Assembly (NCBI RefSeq): GCF_014648275.1 | Contig: NZ_BMQU01000004.1 | Span: forward strand, 207,739 to 271,738 | Source: Pseudomonas laurentiana | GTDB taxonomy: Bacteria > Pseudomonadota > Gammaproteobacteria > Pseudomonadales > Pseudomonadaceae | Length of the DNA: 64,000 nucleotides | Direction of reading: 5' to 3' | Shown: positions 47,791 to 56,467 of the stretch, piece after piece | Position numbering within the stretch: position 1 is the first letter of the stretch | How the letters are laid out: each line of letters opens with the position of its first letter | Program-made: the position numbers and the translations under genes | Notes under the pieces: model-generated | What the model saw: only the letters and a program-made list of their open reading frames with translations | What the model was told of the DNA's origin: nothing | Database searches by the model: none

Positions 47791-48006
47791 ATGCATAGCA
47801 AGGTCGATGTAGCCGTGATGATTGGTAGTGGTGTGCCGGCATCGATGCAGGCGCAGGGCAAGCGAGTATGTTGGGTTGTGCTAGTCAATGGCGAGCGCCG
47901 AGGTACTGCTTTTGCCAGCCCTGGTGAGGCCCACGAGTGCCGTGCCGCCTGGCTGGCCCAGTTGAACAAGGGCGCCATGGCGGGTGTTGCCCGCCACGCC
48001 AGTTGA
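47791..48006 (+). CDS. Small basic protein of unknown function
   Basis: The 71-residue product (MHSKVDVAVMIGSGVPASM start) is soluble and ends in a helical AAWLAQLNKGAMAGVARHAS. A strong ribosome site CGGAGGGAATC precedes the ATG. I recognise no family. It is convergent with the next small gene, with 10 bp between their stop codons. Confidence 0.65.
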   Translation: MHSKVDVAVMIGSGVPASMQAQGKRVCWVVLVNGERRGTAFASPGEAHECRAAWLAQLNKGAMAGVARHAS

Positions 48007-48016
48007 GCGCACGTCT

Positions 48017-48220
48017 TCAGCGCTCAAGATCGCGCGCCAGCGCGCAGGCGTCAATGTGCTCGCGACGGAAACCCTTGACGCGCCCTGTGGTGTACTCGGT
48101 GATGTGAAAGAACCCGATACCTGCAGGTATCACGACGAAGCGTGCAGGCTTGGTATGGTTTCGACTTTCTACGCCGCAATACGTGTTGGCCTCTCGACGG
48201 AATTCAGTGTTTTCGTGCAT
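48017..48220 (-). CDS. Small conserved protein of unknown function
   Basis: The 67-residue product has an N-terminal charged segment and the block ARFVVIPAGIGFFHITEYTTG, ending in basic and acidic residues. AGGAAG lies 6 nt before the ATG at 48220, so this start is favoured over an upstream in-frame ATG at 48241. Such proteins occur in Pseudomonas but their role is unknown. It faces the 47791 gene tail to tail. Confidence 0.65.
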   Translation of the reverse strand: MHENTEFRREANTYCGVESRNHTKPARFVVIPAGIGFFHITEYTTGRVKGFRREHIDACALARDLER

Positions 48221-48533
48221 ATTCAGCTTCCTGTAGTACATGAGTGATGGTCAGGACACCCCGCCGATGGGGGCGTTCTTTCAGCTATCGCATGTCTGAT
48301 GCGATATTGCTGTCAGAAAAAGCTTCCTTGAATGAGGAAATCTGCTGAGAATTCGCCCAAGGGCTTATGCCGGCAAGAAGCAGTACACTTTCCTTCATGC
48401 CTGGATGCTTATCTGCACGGATAATCACTCGCTAAACCACTAATATCTGGTTATCTAATAATGTGCCTTGGCCATTGCGCGGCATCGCTGCCAGCGTTGG
48501 CGTGGGCGTGATCAGTCGTTGAGGAATTTTTCA
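48221..48533. other. Intergenic region without a recognised gene
   Basis: This 313-bp stretch lies between divergent small genes. A weak hairpin (CCCC/GGGG around 48256-48272) and AT-rich patches are present, but nothing clearly functional apart from the ribosome site for the 48534 gene (GAGGA). Confidence 0.4.
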
Positions 48534-49001
48534 TTGGCAGTCAGCAATCTGGATATGCAGGCCCTGTTTGTGCTGGGCGATCTTCGGGCCAAGCTTGTCA
48601 AACAGTTTCAATCGCGTTTTGTCTATATCACTGAGCAAAGTGCCGAAGGCCTCTACATGGCCGAGATCGACACTGAAGAGGCGTTGGTCGTTGATGACAA
48701 ACAGCGTCTTGAGTTAAAGGTGGGCGACCACTTTCGTGCGGCGGTGCTGCCCAGCCGCGAAGGCGGCAAGCTGGAAGTTCGTTTCCGTGACATCAAACAT
48801 ACGGTTTACGGGCTGGGCGACTATGCATTCGTATCGTCCCCAGAGGGCAATGGGATCGTGTTACGCGAAGGGCAGAGTGTGGTGCTGGTGTTTGCAGCCC
48901 ATGCACAGTTGCAGGAAGGGCTGAGCAAGATCCTCAAGGCCGCTACCGCTAAAGCAGCCAAGTGGCGCAAGGGCGAGATGACCTTCAAGGCCAGCGAATG
49001 A
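48534..49001 (+). CDS. Conserved protein of unknown function, TTG start
   Basis: The 155-residue product begins at TTG 48534 (reads L/M-AVSNLDMQALFVLGD), chosen because GAGGA lies 8 nt upstream. An ATG seven codons later (48555) lacks a good ribosome site. The sequence is mixed alpha/beta, with KVGDHFRAAVLPSREGGKLEVRF and a basic, helical end. No motif of a known enzyme is visible. It overlaps the next small gene by 4 nt (ATGA), so both are probably made together. Confidence 0.7.
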   Translation: MAVSNLDMQALFVLGDLRAKLVKQFQSRFVYITEQSAEGLYMAEIDTEEALVVDDKQRLELKVGDHFRAAVLPSREGGKLEVRFRDIKHTVYGLGDYAFVSSPEGNGIVLREGQSVVLVFAAHAQLQEGLSKILKAATAKAAKWRKGEMTFKASE

Positions 49002-49207
49002 GCAACGTCCGCACCGAACCTCAGGGTCGCGCCGAGTTCCATGCGCAGCACCAGGCGCAGGCACACGCATTGGCCGAGCAATGGCTGGCACAACGCGGTC
49101 AGTTGAAAGCGGCCTGGTTTGATTGGGTTGCCGCGCAGCTCTATCAGCTAAGCCCGCCGGAGTTCGCTTCGATGGTTCGACGAGAGCTGCAACATCTCAG
49201 CACCTGA
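48998..49207 (+). CDS. Small protein coupled to the upstream gene, unknown function
   Basis: The 69-residue product starts at the ATG of an ATGA overlap with the preceding stop codon. It is predicted to be one or two amphipathic helices (AHALAEQWLAQRGQLKAAWF, then LYQLSPPEFASMVRRELQHL). No family is recognised. It ends 4 bp from the convergent antiporter operon. Confidence 0.65.
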   Translation: MSNVRTEPQGRAEFHAQHQAQAHALAEQWLAQRGQLKAAWFDWVAAQLYQLSPPEFASMVRRELQHLST

Positions 49208-49211
49208 TGCA

Positions 49212-49577
49212 TCAGTTGCCCCTGTCGCGCCCGCTACTGACCTCTTCAGGTACAGGCTCATTGGCCATACGCTTACGAAACAGTGCCGCTCGCGCCAGTA
49301 GCAATGTAGTGATCGGTACGGTAATCGACAGCAGGATCGGGATCAGCCAGGCATGTAGAACCGGCATGTGCTTGAGACCGGAAAAGTACAGGATCGAGGC
49401 CAGGGCCACGCACCAGGTGCCCAGCGTAGAGGCCAGGGCGGGTGGATGCATGCGCTGAAAGAACGTCTTCATGCGCAGAAGGCCGAAGGCCCCCGTCAGG
49501 GCAAACACGCTGCCGGTTAGCAGAAGCGCTGCGGTAGTCAGTTCAAGCCACAATGGCAGTGTATTGAACTCGTTCAT
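49212..49577 (-). CDS. mrpG: Multisubunit cation/proton antiporter subunit G
   Basis: MrpG/ShaG is a small inner-membrane subunit of the Mrp-type antiporter. The 121-residue product has three hydrophobic segments and the conserved FGLLRMKTFFQRMHPPALASTLG signature. Its start codon overlaps the mrpF stop (ATGA at 49574-49577). It is the last gene of the operon. Confidence 0.9.
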   Translation of the reverse strand: MNEFNTLPLWLELTTAALLLTGSVFALTGAFGLLRMKTFFQRMHPPALASTLGTWCVALASILYFSGLKHMPVLHAWLIPILLSITVPITTLLLARAALFRKRMANEPVPEEVSSGRDRGN

Positions 49578-49852
49578 TCGATCACCTCACCGCGCAGCAG
49601 GAATTTGGCCAGGGCAAATGAGCCGACAAAGCCGAACAGCGCGATCAGAAGCGCGCCCTCAAAGTAGGTATCACTGGCGTAGCGGATGCCCAGCACCAGC
49701 ATCATCAGCATTGCCAGGATGTACAGGTAGTCCAGTGCCAGGACCCGGTCTTGCGCCGAGGGGCCTCGGAACAGCCTGACCAGGGTCAACGCCATGGCCA
49801 GGGCGAAGATGAACAGGCTGGCGAGAACGGCGTTGGCAAGCAGGCCTGTCAT
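49574..49852 (-). CDS. mrpF: Multisubunit cation/proton antiporter subunit F
   Basis: The 92-residue product has three transmembrane helices with the family blocks RGPSAQDRVLALD and YFEGALLIALFGFVGS. The start at 49852 (MTGLLANAVLASLFIFALAM) overlaps the mrpE stop by 4 nt. A much longer open frame extends upstream but is only the shadow of mrpE and mrpD. Confidence 0.9.
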   Translation of the reverse strand: MTGLLANAVLASLFIFALAMALTLVRLFRGPSAQDRVLALDYLYILAMLMMLVLGIRYASDTYFEGALLIALFGFVGSFALAKFLLRGEVIE

Positions 49853-50337
49853 TCGAAGATCTCCATCAGCGGGCGCTCGTAAGTGTGTTTGAAATGCTCG
49901 ATGAATTGCCTTTCGTCGTTCAGGTCGAAGACATGCAGTAACAAGATGCTGCGGTCTAGCGCCAACTCCGACCAGATAGTGCCAGGCACAATCGTTGTGA
50001 TCATCGACAAGGCCGCCAGCCCGTGTGCGTCGCGCAGGTCCAGTGGAATGCGAACGAAGGCCGACCGTGGTGGGCGTTGACCGGCAGTCAGGACGCTTCG
50101 AGCCACCTGCAGGTTGGAGGTCAGCACATCCAGACCGACCCTGAGGATCAGCCGTATGATGGTTACAGGTCTGCGGATGCGTACCGATTGTGGTCGCAGG
50201 GGCGCCATCAGCAGCGGTGCGAGCACGCCCAGCAGCGCGCCTAGCAACAGGTTGCCGGGGCTTGTTGAAAGGTTCAGTACCAGCCATAACAACCACAGCG
50301 TCAGTGATAGCAGCGGTGCCGGAAACAGGCGCTTCAT
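49849..50337 (-). CDS. mrpE: Multisubunit cation/proton antiporter subunit E
   Basis: The 162-residue product starts with hydrophobic helices (PAPLLSLTLWLLWLVLNLST). It has the MrpE core with FVRIPLDLRDAHGLAALSMI, TIVPGTIWSEL and LLLHVFDLND. The start at 50337 has GGAGGTG at a short distance and overlaps the mrpD stop by 4 nt. Confidence 0.9.
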   Translation of the reverse strand: MKRLFPAPLLSLTLWLLWLVLNLSTSPGNLLLGALLGVLAPLLMAPLRPQSVRIRRPVTIIRLILRVGLDVLTSNLQVARSVLTAGQRPPRSAFVRIPLDLRDAHGLAALSMITTIVPGTIWSELALDRSILLLHVFDLNDERQFIEHFKHTYERPLMEIFE

Positions 50338-52019
50338 GGCTGCACCTCCGCAGGTTTCGCCTGCGCAAGCGGGCCTGGGGTTGGCCGCGTAGCGAACACA
50401 GCAGATAGGTACTGTTGTGGATCTTGCAGGCCGCTTGCTGTGTCCTGCGTGTAGCGTAACAGTGGTTCGGCCTGGATGCTGAGCAGCACGCACAGGCTCA
50501 GCAGGGCGACAATCGGCAGGCATTCCAGGCGCCGAAGTACGGGTGAAGGGCGTTCTTGTGGGGTCCAGAAACGTGTGATGCCGACGCGAGCCAGGGCAAT
50601 GAGCGAAGCCAGGCCCGAGAGCACCAGCAGTGCCAGCAGTGCCCAGCCAGTCGCGGGCAGCGGCTGCTCAGTCGCGAGGCCGAGGCCTTGTGGGTTGAGC
50701 AGTGCGCTGATCAGGTTCAGCTTGCCGATGAAACCCGACAGTGGCGGCATGCCGATCACCAGCAGGGCGCAAGCAATGAAGCTAAGACCGAGAAACGCCA
50801 TGGCCCAGGGAATGACCTGGCCGACAACGGCCTTTTGCTCATCGTCCAGATTGATGCCCTTGGGCGGTTGCGATAGCTCCAGCGCTGGAGGGAGCGTGTC
50901 GCTGTCGTCATCCAGTGGTATCTCATTGACCGAGCGTGAGCGTTCGATCAGTTCTGCAAGCAGGAACAGTGCGCATAGTGCCAGGGTCGAACTGACCAGG
51001 TAGAACAGTGCCGCTGCGGTCAGGGCGGGTTGCCCGAAACCTATCGCGGCCAGCAGTGTACCCGCCGAGACCAGGATGCTCAGGCTGGCCATTCGTTCAA
51101 GGCGCTGTGCCGCGAGGATCGACAGCGCGGCACATCCCAAGGTTGCCAGGCCACCGTACACCAGCCACTCGCCACCGAAGAATGAAGAGGCACCGGCTTG
51201 CCCGGAAAACAGCAGGGTCCAGAGACGCAGCACGGTGTAGATCCCGACTTTGGTCATGATCGCGAAGAGTGCGGCCACGGGGGCGCTGGCTGCGGAGTAC
51301 GCCGGCACCAGCCAGAAGTTCAGCGGCCAGATACCGGCCTTGGCCAGAAAGGCAATGGCCAGGATTGCAGCGCCAGCGTGCAGCAAGCCTCGGTCGGCCT
51401 CTGGCACCAGTGGGATCTTGATCGCCAGATCGGCCATATTGAGGGTGCCGGTAACACCATAGAGCATCGCTGCGCCAATCAGAAACAGCGACGATGCCAC
51501 GAGGTTGATGGCGATGTAATGCAGGCCGGCCTTGACCCTGGCCCGTCCTGAACCGTGCAGGATCAAGCCATAGGATGCCGCCAGCAGCACCTCGAAAAAG
51601 ACGAACAGGTTGAACAGGTCGGCAGTCAGGAATGCCCCGTACAAACCCATCAGCTGGATCTGGAAGAGTGCATGGAAGCTGGCTCCAGCGCTGTCCCAGC
51701 GGGCCATGGCGAAGAGCAAAGCACTCACCCCGATGATGCCGGTCAGTACCAGCATCATTGCGGCCAGGCGGTCGACCACCAGCACGATACCGAAAGGTGC
51801 TGGCCAGTTACCGGGCAGGTAGACACCGATCGAACCGGCTTGCCCCTGTGTGTGTACCCACAGCAGCAACACCACGGAAATGCCCAAGCCAAGCAGGGAT
51901 GAAACCAGGTTGATACGGGCCTTGAGTGGCCGGCGTTTCTCGCCGAGCAGCAGCATGAGCGCTGCGGTAATCAACGGTAGCAGGATGGGGGCGACGATCA
52001 GTTGGTTCATCGCACTCAT
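50334..52019 (-). CDS. mrpD: Multisubunit cation/proton antiporter subunit D
   Basis: MrpD is homologous to the NuoM/N proton-pumping subunits of complex I. The 561-residue product has about 14 transmembrane helices, including the conserved NLFVFFEVLLAASYGLILHG segment with its key glutamate. The lysine-containing AFLAKAGIWPLNFWLVPAYS is also present. A hydrophilic insertion (SRSVNEIPLDDDSDTLPPAL) sits between helices. Its start overlaps the mrpC stop by 4 nt. Confidence 0.92.
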   Translation of the reverse strand: MSAMNQLIVAPILLPLITAALMLLLGEKRRPLKARINLVSSLLGLGISVVLLLWVHTQGQAGSIGVYLPGNWPAPFGIVLVVDRLAAMMLVLTGIIGVSALLFAMARWDSAGASFHALFQIQLMGLYGAFLTADLFNLFVFFEVLLAASYGLILHGSGRARVKAGLHYIAINLVASSLFLIGAAMLYGVTGTLNMADLAIKIPLVPEADRGLLHAGAAILAIAFLAKAGIWPLNFWLVPAYSAASAPVAALFAIMTKVGIYTVLRLWTLLFSGQAGASSFFGGEWLVYGGLATLGCAALSILAAQRLERMASLSILVSAGTLLAAIGFGQPALTAAALFYLVSSTLALCALFLLAELIERSRSVNEIPLDDDSDTLPPALELSQPPKGINLDDEQKAVVGQVIPWAMAFLGLSFIACALLVIGMPPLSGFIGKLNLISALLNPQGLGLATEQPLPATGWALLALLVLSGLASLIALARVGITRFWTPQERPSPVLRRLECLPIVALLSLCVLLSIQAEPLLRYTQDTASGLQDPQQYLSAVFATRPTPGPLAQAKPAEVQP

Positions 52020-52360
52020 TCGCTGGGCTCCCGGCCGTCGACGTGGTCAGTGCCGGTCAGGCCGCGCGAGGCCAGCAGCACCACGAGGAACAAGGCCGTC
52101 ATGGCGAAGCTGATGACGATCGCGGTCAGTACCAAGGCCTGGGGCAGCGGGTCGGTGTAGTTGAGCAGGTCTTGCGGTATGCCGTCCTTGATGATCGGCT
52201 CCTTGCCAATGAACAGGCTGCCCATGCTGAAGATGAACAGGTTGACGCCGTACGACAACAGGCACAGGCCCATCACGACCTGGAAGGTCCGTGGCCGCAG
52301 TATCAGCCAGACGCCCGAGGCGGCGAGTACGCCGATGGCAATTGCAATGACTTCTTCCAT
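52016..52360 (-). CDS. mrpC: Multisubunit cation/proton antiporter subunit C
   Basis: MrpC is related to NuoK. The 114-residue product has three transmembrane segments and the conserved VVMGLCLLSYGVNLFIF and DPLPQALVLTAIVISFAMTA blocks. Its start overlaps the mrpA stop by a single nucleotide (TGATG). Confidence 0.92.
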   Translation of the reverse strand: MEEVIAIAIGVLAASGVWLILRPRTFQVVMGLCLLSYGVNLFIFSMGSLFIGKEPIIKDGIPQDLLNYTDPLPQALVLTAIVISFAMTALFLVVLLASRGLTGTDHVDGREPSE

Positions 52361-55263
52361 CAGGCGGCTCCGGGTTGAAGGTTTTTACTGGGGCGATGGC
52401 TACGTACTGACTGGTGCGCCAGCGCGGTAAGGATCAGCAGCGTCGAGCCGACGACGACGGTGAACACGCCGATATCGAAGAACAGTGCGCTGGCGACATG
52501 CAAATCACCCACCACTGGCAGGTGCAGGTGGGCGGTGTGGGTGGTCAGGAAGGGAAATCCCAGGAACATGGCGCCAACCCCGGTGAGGGTGGCACAGAGC
52601 AGGCCGGTACCCATCCAGCGCAAAGGGCGCAGGCTCATCTGGGCCTCGACCCACTGGGTGCCGGCGACCATGTACTGCAGGATGAAGGCCACCGACATCA
52701 CCAGGCCGGCAACAAAGCCGCCGCCCGGTTGATTGTGCCCGCGCATGAACAGGTACATCGACACCACCAGGGCAATCGGCAGCAGCAGCCGGACCAGCGC
52801 CGCCGGCACCATCATGAAGCCCAGTGCGGTATCGGCGGCATGCCGTGGGTTGACCAGGTCGGTGACCACGTCTGGTGCGAGCAGACGCTGTTGTGCAGGC
52901 AGTTCGATACTCTCGCGGGGTGGGCGGAAGCGCCGTAGCAGTGCGAACACGGCCAGTGCCACGGCGACCAGTACGGTGATTTCGCCGAGGGTATCGAAGC
53001 CACGGAAATCCACCAGCATCACGTTGACGACATTGCTGCCGCCGCCCTCGGGCAATGCCCGGCTCAGGTAGAACGACGAGATGTCATTGGGGGTAGGGCG
53101 GGTCAGCATCGCATAGGACAGCAAGGCCATGCCGGCACCGACCAACACTGCCAGTACCAGGTCGCGCAGGCGCCGCAAGCGAGCACGCTCCTGGCTACCC
53201 AGTGGCGAGACACCTTCGATTCGGCGTGGCAGCCAACGCAAACCCAGCAGGATCAGAATGGTGGTGACGACTTCTACGACCAGTTGGGTCAGCGCCAGAT
53301 CAGGTGCCGAGAACCAGACGAAGGTAATGCAGGTCATCAGGCCGCATACGCTGACCATGGTCAGCGCTGCCAGTCGGTGGTATTTGGCTTGCCAGGCAGC
53401 ACCAAGGGCACAGGCAATCGCGATCAGCCAGAGGGCCACAAAGACACCGGAGCCTGGGATCTTGGGTCTGTCGCCCCAGCTCAGGCCGCTGTAAAGCATG
53501 GGTAGCAGGCCAGCGAGAAAGGCGGCCAGTACCAGCATGAACAACTGCTTTTGCAGGCGTCGGGTCGTGAGCAGGCGCTCGGCACGGCGTGCCATGCGCA
53601 TCAGCAGGACCAGGCTGCGCTCGAACAGTCGCTTGCCGTTGAAGCGCTCGATGACGGGTGGGTGTGAAATACGGTCGAGTCTGAACTGGTTGCGCAGCAG
53701 CAGGTACAGCACGATGCCGCCTGCCATGGCGATCAGACTCATGATCAGGGGGGCATTCCAGCCGTGCCAGATCGCCAGGCTGTAGTCGGGCAGTGTCCCC
53801 CCGACCACAGGCAAGGCGGCAGCCGCAAGCAGTGGGCCTACGGACTGGGCCGGGAAAATACCCACTACCAGGCAGGTCAGTACCAGGAGCTCGACCGGTG
53901 CGCGCATCCAGCGCGGTGGCTCATGTGGCGTATGCGGCAGATCAGTGGCCTGCGGCCCGAAAAACACATCGACGGTGAAACGCAGGGCGTACGCCACGCT
54001 GAAAGTGCCGGCCAGTGTCGCGATGACTGGCAGTGCGGCCTCGACCCAGGCGGTGGAGGAAATGAATACGGTTTCGGCGAAGAACATTTCCTTGGAGAGA
54101 AAGCCGTTGAGCAGCGGTACGCCGGCCATCGAGGCACTGGCGACCATCGCCAAGGTCGCGGTGAATGGAATCAGGCGGAACAGCCCGCTGAGTTTGCGAA
54201 TGTCTCGGGTGCCACTCTCGTGGTCGATGATCCCGGCTGCCATGAACAACGAGGCTTTAAAGGTGGCGTGATTGAGAATGTGGAACACTGCGGCGACCGC
54301 CGCCAACGGGCTGTTCAGCCCCAGCAGCAGGGTAATCAGGCCGAGGTGGCTGATGGTCGAGTAGGCCAGCAGACCCTTGAGGTCGTTCTGGAACATCGCC
54401 GTGTAGGCGCCCAACAGCAAGGTGCAGGCGCCTGCGCCGCTGACGATCCAGAACCACTGTTCGCTGCCCGCCAGGGCTGGCCAGAGTCTTGCGAGCAAGA
54501 AAACCCCGGCTTTGACCATGGTTGCGGAGTGCAGGTAAGCCGACACGGGCGTCGGCGCGGCCATGGCGTGGGGAAGCCAGAAGTGGAAAGGGAATTGCGC
54601 GCTTTTGCTCAGGGCGCCAAGCAGGATGAGGGGCAACAGCACTGGGTAAAGGGCATGGCTACGAATGTGATCACCGGCAGCCAGTACCTTGTCCAGGTCA
54701 TAGCTGCCGACCACATGGCCGAGCAGCAGTACCCCCGCCAGCAGGCACAGGCCGCCAGCACCGGTAACCATCAAGGCCATATAGGCCCCGCGTCGGGCGT
54801 CACTGCGATGATGCCAATAACCGATCAGCAGGAAGGAGAACAGGCTGGTCAGTTCCCAGAAAAATACGATCTGGATCAGGTTGCCGGAAATCACCAGGCC
54901 AAGCATCGCGCCCATGAACGCCAGGAAAAAGGCGAAAAAGCGCGGTACCGGGTCTTGAGGGGACATGTAGTAACGTGCGTAGAGCGAGACCAGCGTGCCG
55001 ATGCCAAGCACCAGCAGGGAGAACAACCAGGCGAAGCCATCCAGGCGCAGTACCAGGTTCAGCCCCAGGCTCGGCAGCCAGAGCACTTCCTCGCGAATGA
55101 TGCCGCCATTGGCGATTTGAGGGTACAGCAGGGCTACCTGTACGGTGCCGACAAGTGCGACGAGGCCTGCCAGCAGCGACTCACTGTTACGCGCATTGTG
55201 CGGCAGGACAGCCGCCAGACAGCTGCCGATGAATGGCAGAAGCAGCAGAACTATCAAGGACAT
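52360..55263 (-). CDS. mrpA: Multisubunit cation/proton antiporter, fused subunits A and B
   Basis: MrpA is the largest antiporter subunit, related to NuoL. The 967-residue product contains the NuoL-like part (WELTSLFSFLLIGYWHH; SKSAQFPFHFWLPHAMAAPTP; LLNGFLSKEMFF), a C-terminal MrpA extension and a DUF4040-like segment. A complete MrpB domain at about residues 810-960 carries the block PGGGFVAGLVMSVAFILQYMV. This A-B fusion is the known arrangement in Pseudomonas (shaA), so the operon is mrpA(B)CDEFG. The complex exports Na+ or K+ against protons and supports pH and salt tolerance. It begins the operon. The 150-bp upstream gap contains an A/T-rich hairpin-like stretch. Confidence 0.92.
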   Translation of the reverse strand: MSLIVLLLLPFIGSCLAAVLPHNARNSESLLAGLVALVGTVQVALLYPQIANGGIIREEVLWLPSLGLNLVLRLDGFAWLFSLLVLGIGTLVSLYARYYMSPQDPVPRFFAFFLAFMGAMLGLVISGNLIQIVFFWELTSLFSFLLIGYWHHRSDARRGAYMALMVTGAGGLCLLAGVLLLGHVVGSYDLDKVLAAGDHIRSHALYPVLLPLILLGALSKSAQFPFHFWLPHAMAAPTPVSAYLHSATMVKAGVFLLARLWPALAGSEQWFWIVSGAGACTLLLGAYTAMFQNDLKGLLAYSTISHLGLITLLLGLNSPLAAVAAVFHILNHATFKASLFMAAGIIDHESGTRDIRKLSGLFRLIPFTATLAMVASASMAGVPLLNGFLSKEMFFAETVFISSTAWVEAALPVIATLAGTFSVAYALRFTVDVFFGPQATDLPHTPHEPPRWMRAPVELLVLTCLVVGIFPAQSVGPLLAAAALPVVGGTLPDYSLAIWHGWNAPLIMSLIAMAGGIVLYLLLRNQFRLDRISHPPVIERFNGKRLFERSLVLLMRMARRAERLLTTRRLQKQLFMLVLAAFLAGLLPMLYSGLSWGDRPKIPGSGVFVALWLIAIACALGAAWQAKYHRLAALTMVSVCGLMTCITFVWFSAPDLALTQLVVEVVTTILILLGLRWLPRRIEGVSPLGSQERARLRRLRDLVLAVLVGAGMALLSYAMLTRPTPNDISSFYLSRALPEGGGSNVVNVMLVDFRGFDTLGEITVLVAVALAVFALLRRFRPPRESIELPAQQRLLAPDVVTDLVNPRHAADTALGFMMVPAALVRLLLPIALVVSMYLFMRGHNQPGGGFVAGLVMSVAFILQYMVAGTQWVEAQMSLRPLRWMGTGLLCATLTGVGAMFLGFPFLTTHTAHLHLPVVGDLHVASALFFDIGVFTVVVGSTLLILTALAHQSVRSHRPSKNLQPGAA

Positions 55264-55413
55264 GGGTTTCTAATCTGCAGGAGTTTGTAAGGGATCATAC
55301 GTGCCGTACCGTCGATCACCAACACACAAGCTGTCGCAGAATCCTACAAGAACGGTGCATTAAACTATTTTTTTATAACAGTTTTTTTCAGCGTTGGCGT
55401 GAAGCCTGCACCC

Positions 55414-56355
55414 TCAACCCGGTTCGCGCTCTTGTTCGGGCGCCTCTTCCTGTGCGGGGCTCTCCTCTCGACGCTTGATCTTCAATTCGCTGACCACGAC
55501 CGCAATGACGATAAGCAACGCACCGACCAGCGCAGCACCCGGCAGGCGCTCACCCGCCAGTCGCCCGAAGACGCCTCCCCACACGGGCTCTCCTGCGTAG
55601 ATGAGCGTAGCGCGGGTAGGCGAAACCGATTTCTGTGCCCAGTTCATCGCCACCTGGATAGCCGCGCTCATCGCCCCCAGGCCGACAGCGCTGAGCACCA
55701 GCAGCCAGGAAAAATCCGGCAGTGCTTCCTGCGTCGGAACGATCATCAGGAATGACAGGGCCGAGGCGGTGGCCAATTGCACGACAGTGACGCGGCGCAC
55801 ATCAACCTTGCCAGCAAAGCGGCTGATCAGAATGATTTCGGCTGCAATGGCGACCGCGCTGACCACCGTGGCGATCTCGCCAGGGCTGAACTGCAACGAA
55901 CGGCCGTTCGGGCCGGCCAGCAACATGAGTCCGATAAATGCCAGGCTGATGCCGATGCTTGGCATGAGACCTGGACGACGGCCTAGAATCACCCATTGAA
56001 GCAAGGGCACGAACGGCACATACAATGCTGTAATGAAAGCCGATTGGCTGCTACTGATGGTCTGCAGGCCGACCGTCTGCAAGCCATAGCCAAGCATGAT
56101 CGAGACGCCAATCAGGAAGCCGGCCTTGAGCTCGGTGGCGGTCAGACCTGACAGCGAGCGGGCCGATACCATGGCCACGAACAGTGCGGCGGCGGCGAAG
56201 CGCAGGCCCACGAAGAACATCGGGCCACTGACGGTCATCACCTTGTGCACCAGCAGAAAAGTGCCGCCCCAGAGAATGGTGATGAAAATCAGCACCCACT
56301 CAGCCTTGCTTGGCCGGAAGGTAATGGTCGCGTGTTGCGGGGCGCTCGAGGTCAT
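55414..56355 (-). CDS. EamA/DMT-family transporter
   Basis: The 313-residue product has ten predicted transmembrane helices in two EamA repeats (first from WVLIFITILWGGTFLLVHKV, second from FSPGEIATVVSAVAIAAEI). Its C-terminal tail is acidic and basic (KRREESPAQEEAPEQERE). Such proteins mostly export amino acids or other metabolites across the inner membrane; the substrate is unknown. The start at 56355 (MTSSAPQHATITF) is preferred; the longer frame crosses the promoter region. It is divergent from an XRE-cupin regulator, with two copies of a 16-bp motif in the gap. Confidence 0.85.
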   Translation of the reverse strand: MTSSAPQHATITFRPSKAEWVLIFITILWGGTFLLVHKVMTVSGPMFFVGLRFAAAALFVAMVSARSLSGLTATELKAGFLIGVSIMLGYGLQTVGLQTISSSQSAFITALYVPFVPLLQWVILGRRPGLMPSIGISLAFIGLMLLAGPNGRSLQFSPGEIATVVSAVAIAAEIILISRFAGKVDVRRVTVVQLATASALSFLMIVPTQEALPDFSWLLVLSAVGLGAMSAAIQVAMNWAQKSVSPTRATLIYAGEPVWGGVFGRLAGERLPGAALVGALLIVIAVVVSELKIKRREESPAQEEAPEQEREPG

Positions 56356-56400
56356 GGTCTTGCACACAAAGAATGGGCGACGCACAATGCGCCAAAGTGG

Positions 56401-56445
56401 GCAGTATACTGCGCACACCCTACCAGCGAGCAATATAGTGCACAA
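56401..56445. promoter_or_regulatory. Paired 16-bp operator-like motifs between the EamA gene and the XRE-cupin gene
   Basis: GCAGTATACTGCGCAC (56401-56416) and GCAATATAGTGCACAA (56430-56445) are similar 16-mers, starting 29 bp apart. The TATACT and TATAGT parts could also serve as -10 elements. The same motif pair occurs at 63551-63597 upstream of rhtA. Binding by the XRE-cupin protein is inferred from position. Confidence 0.6.
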
Positions 56446-56467
56446 AGATTCGAACCAAAGGGCGTCT

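Noticed and set aside
49853-50368. Upstream extension of mrpF to a 264-residue protein
   Set aside because: The extra part overlaps mrpE and mrpD in another frame, and MrpF proteins are about 90 residues long.
53764-55290. A 508-codon open frame on the plus strand opposite mrpA
   Set aside because: Its translation is rich in Gln, Gly and His repeats typical of antisense frames, and mrpA on the other strand is unmistakable.
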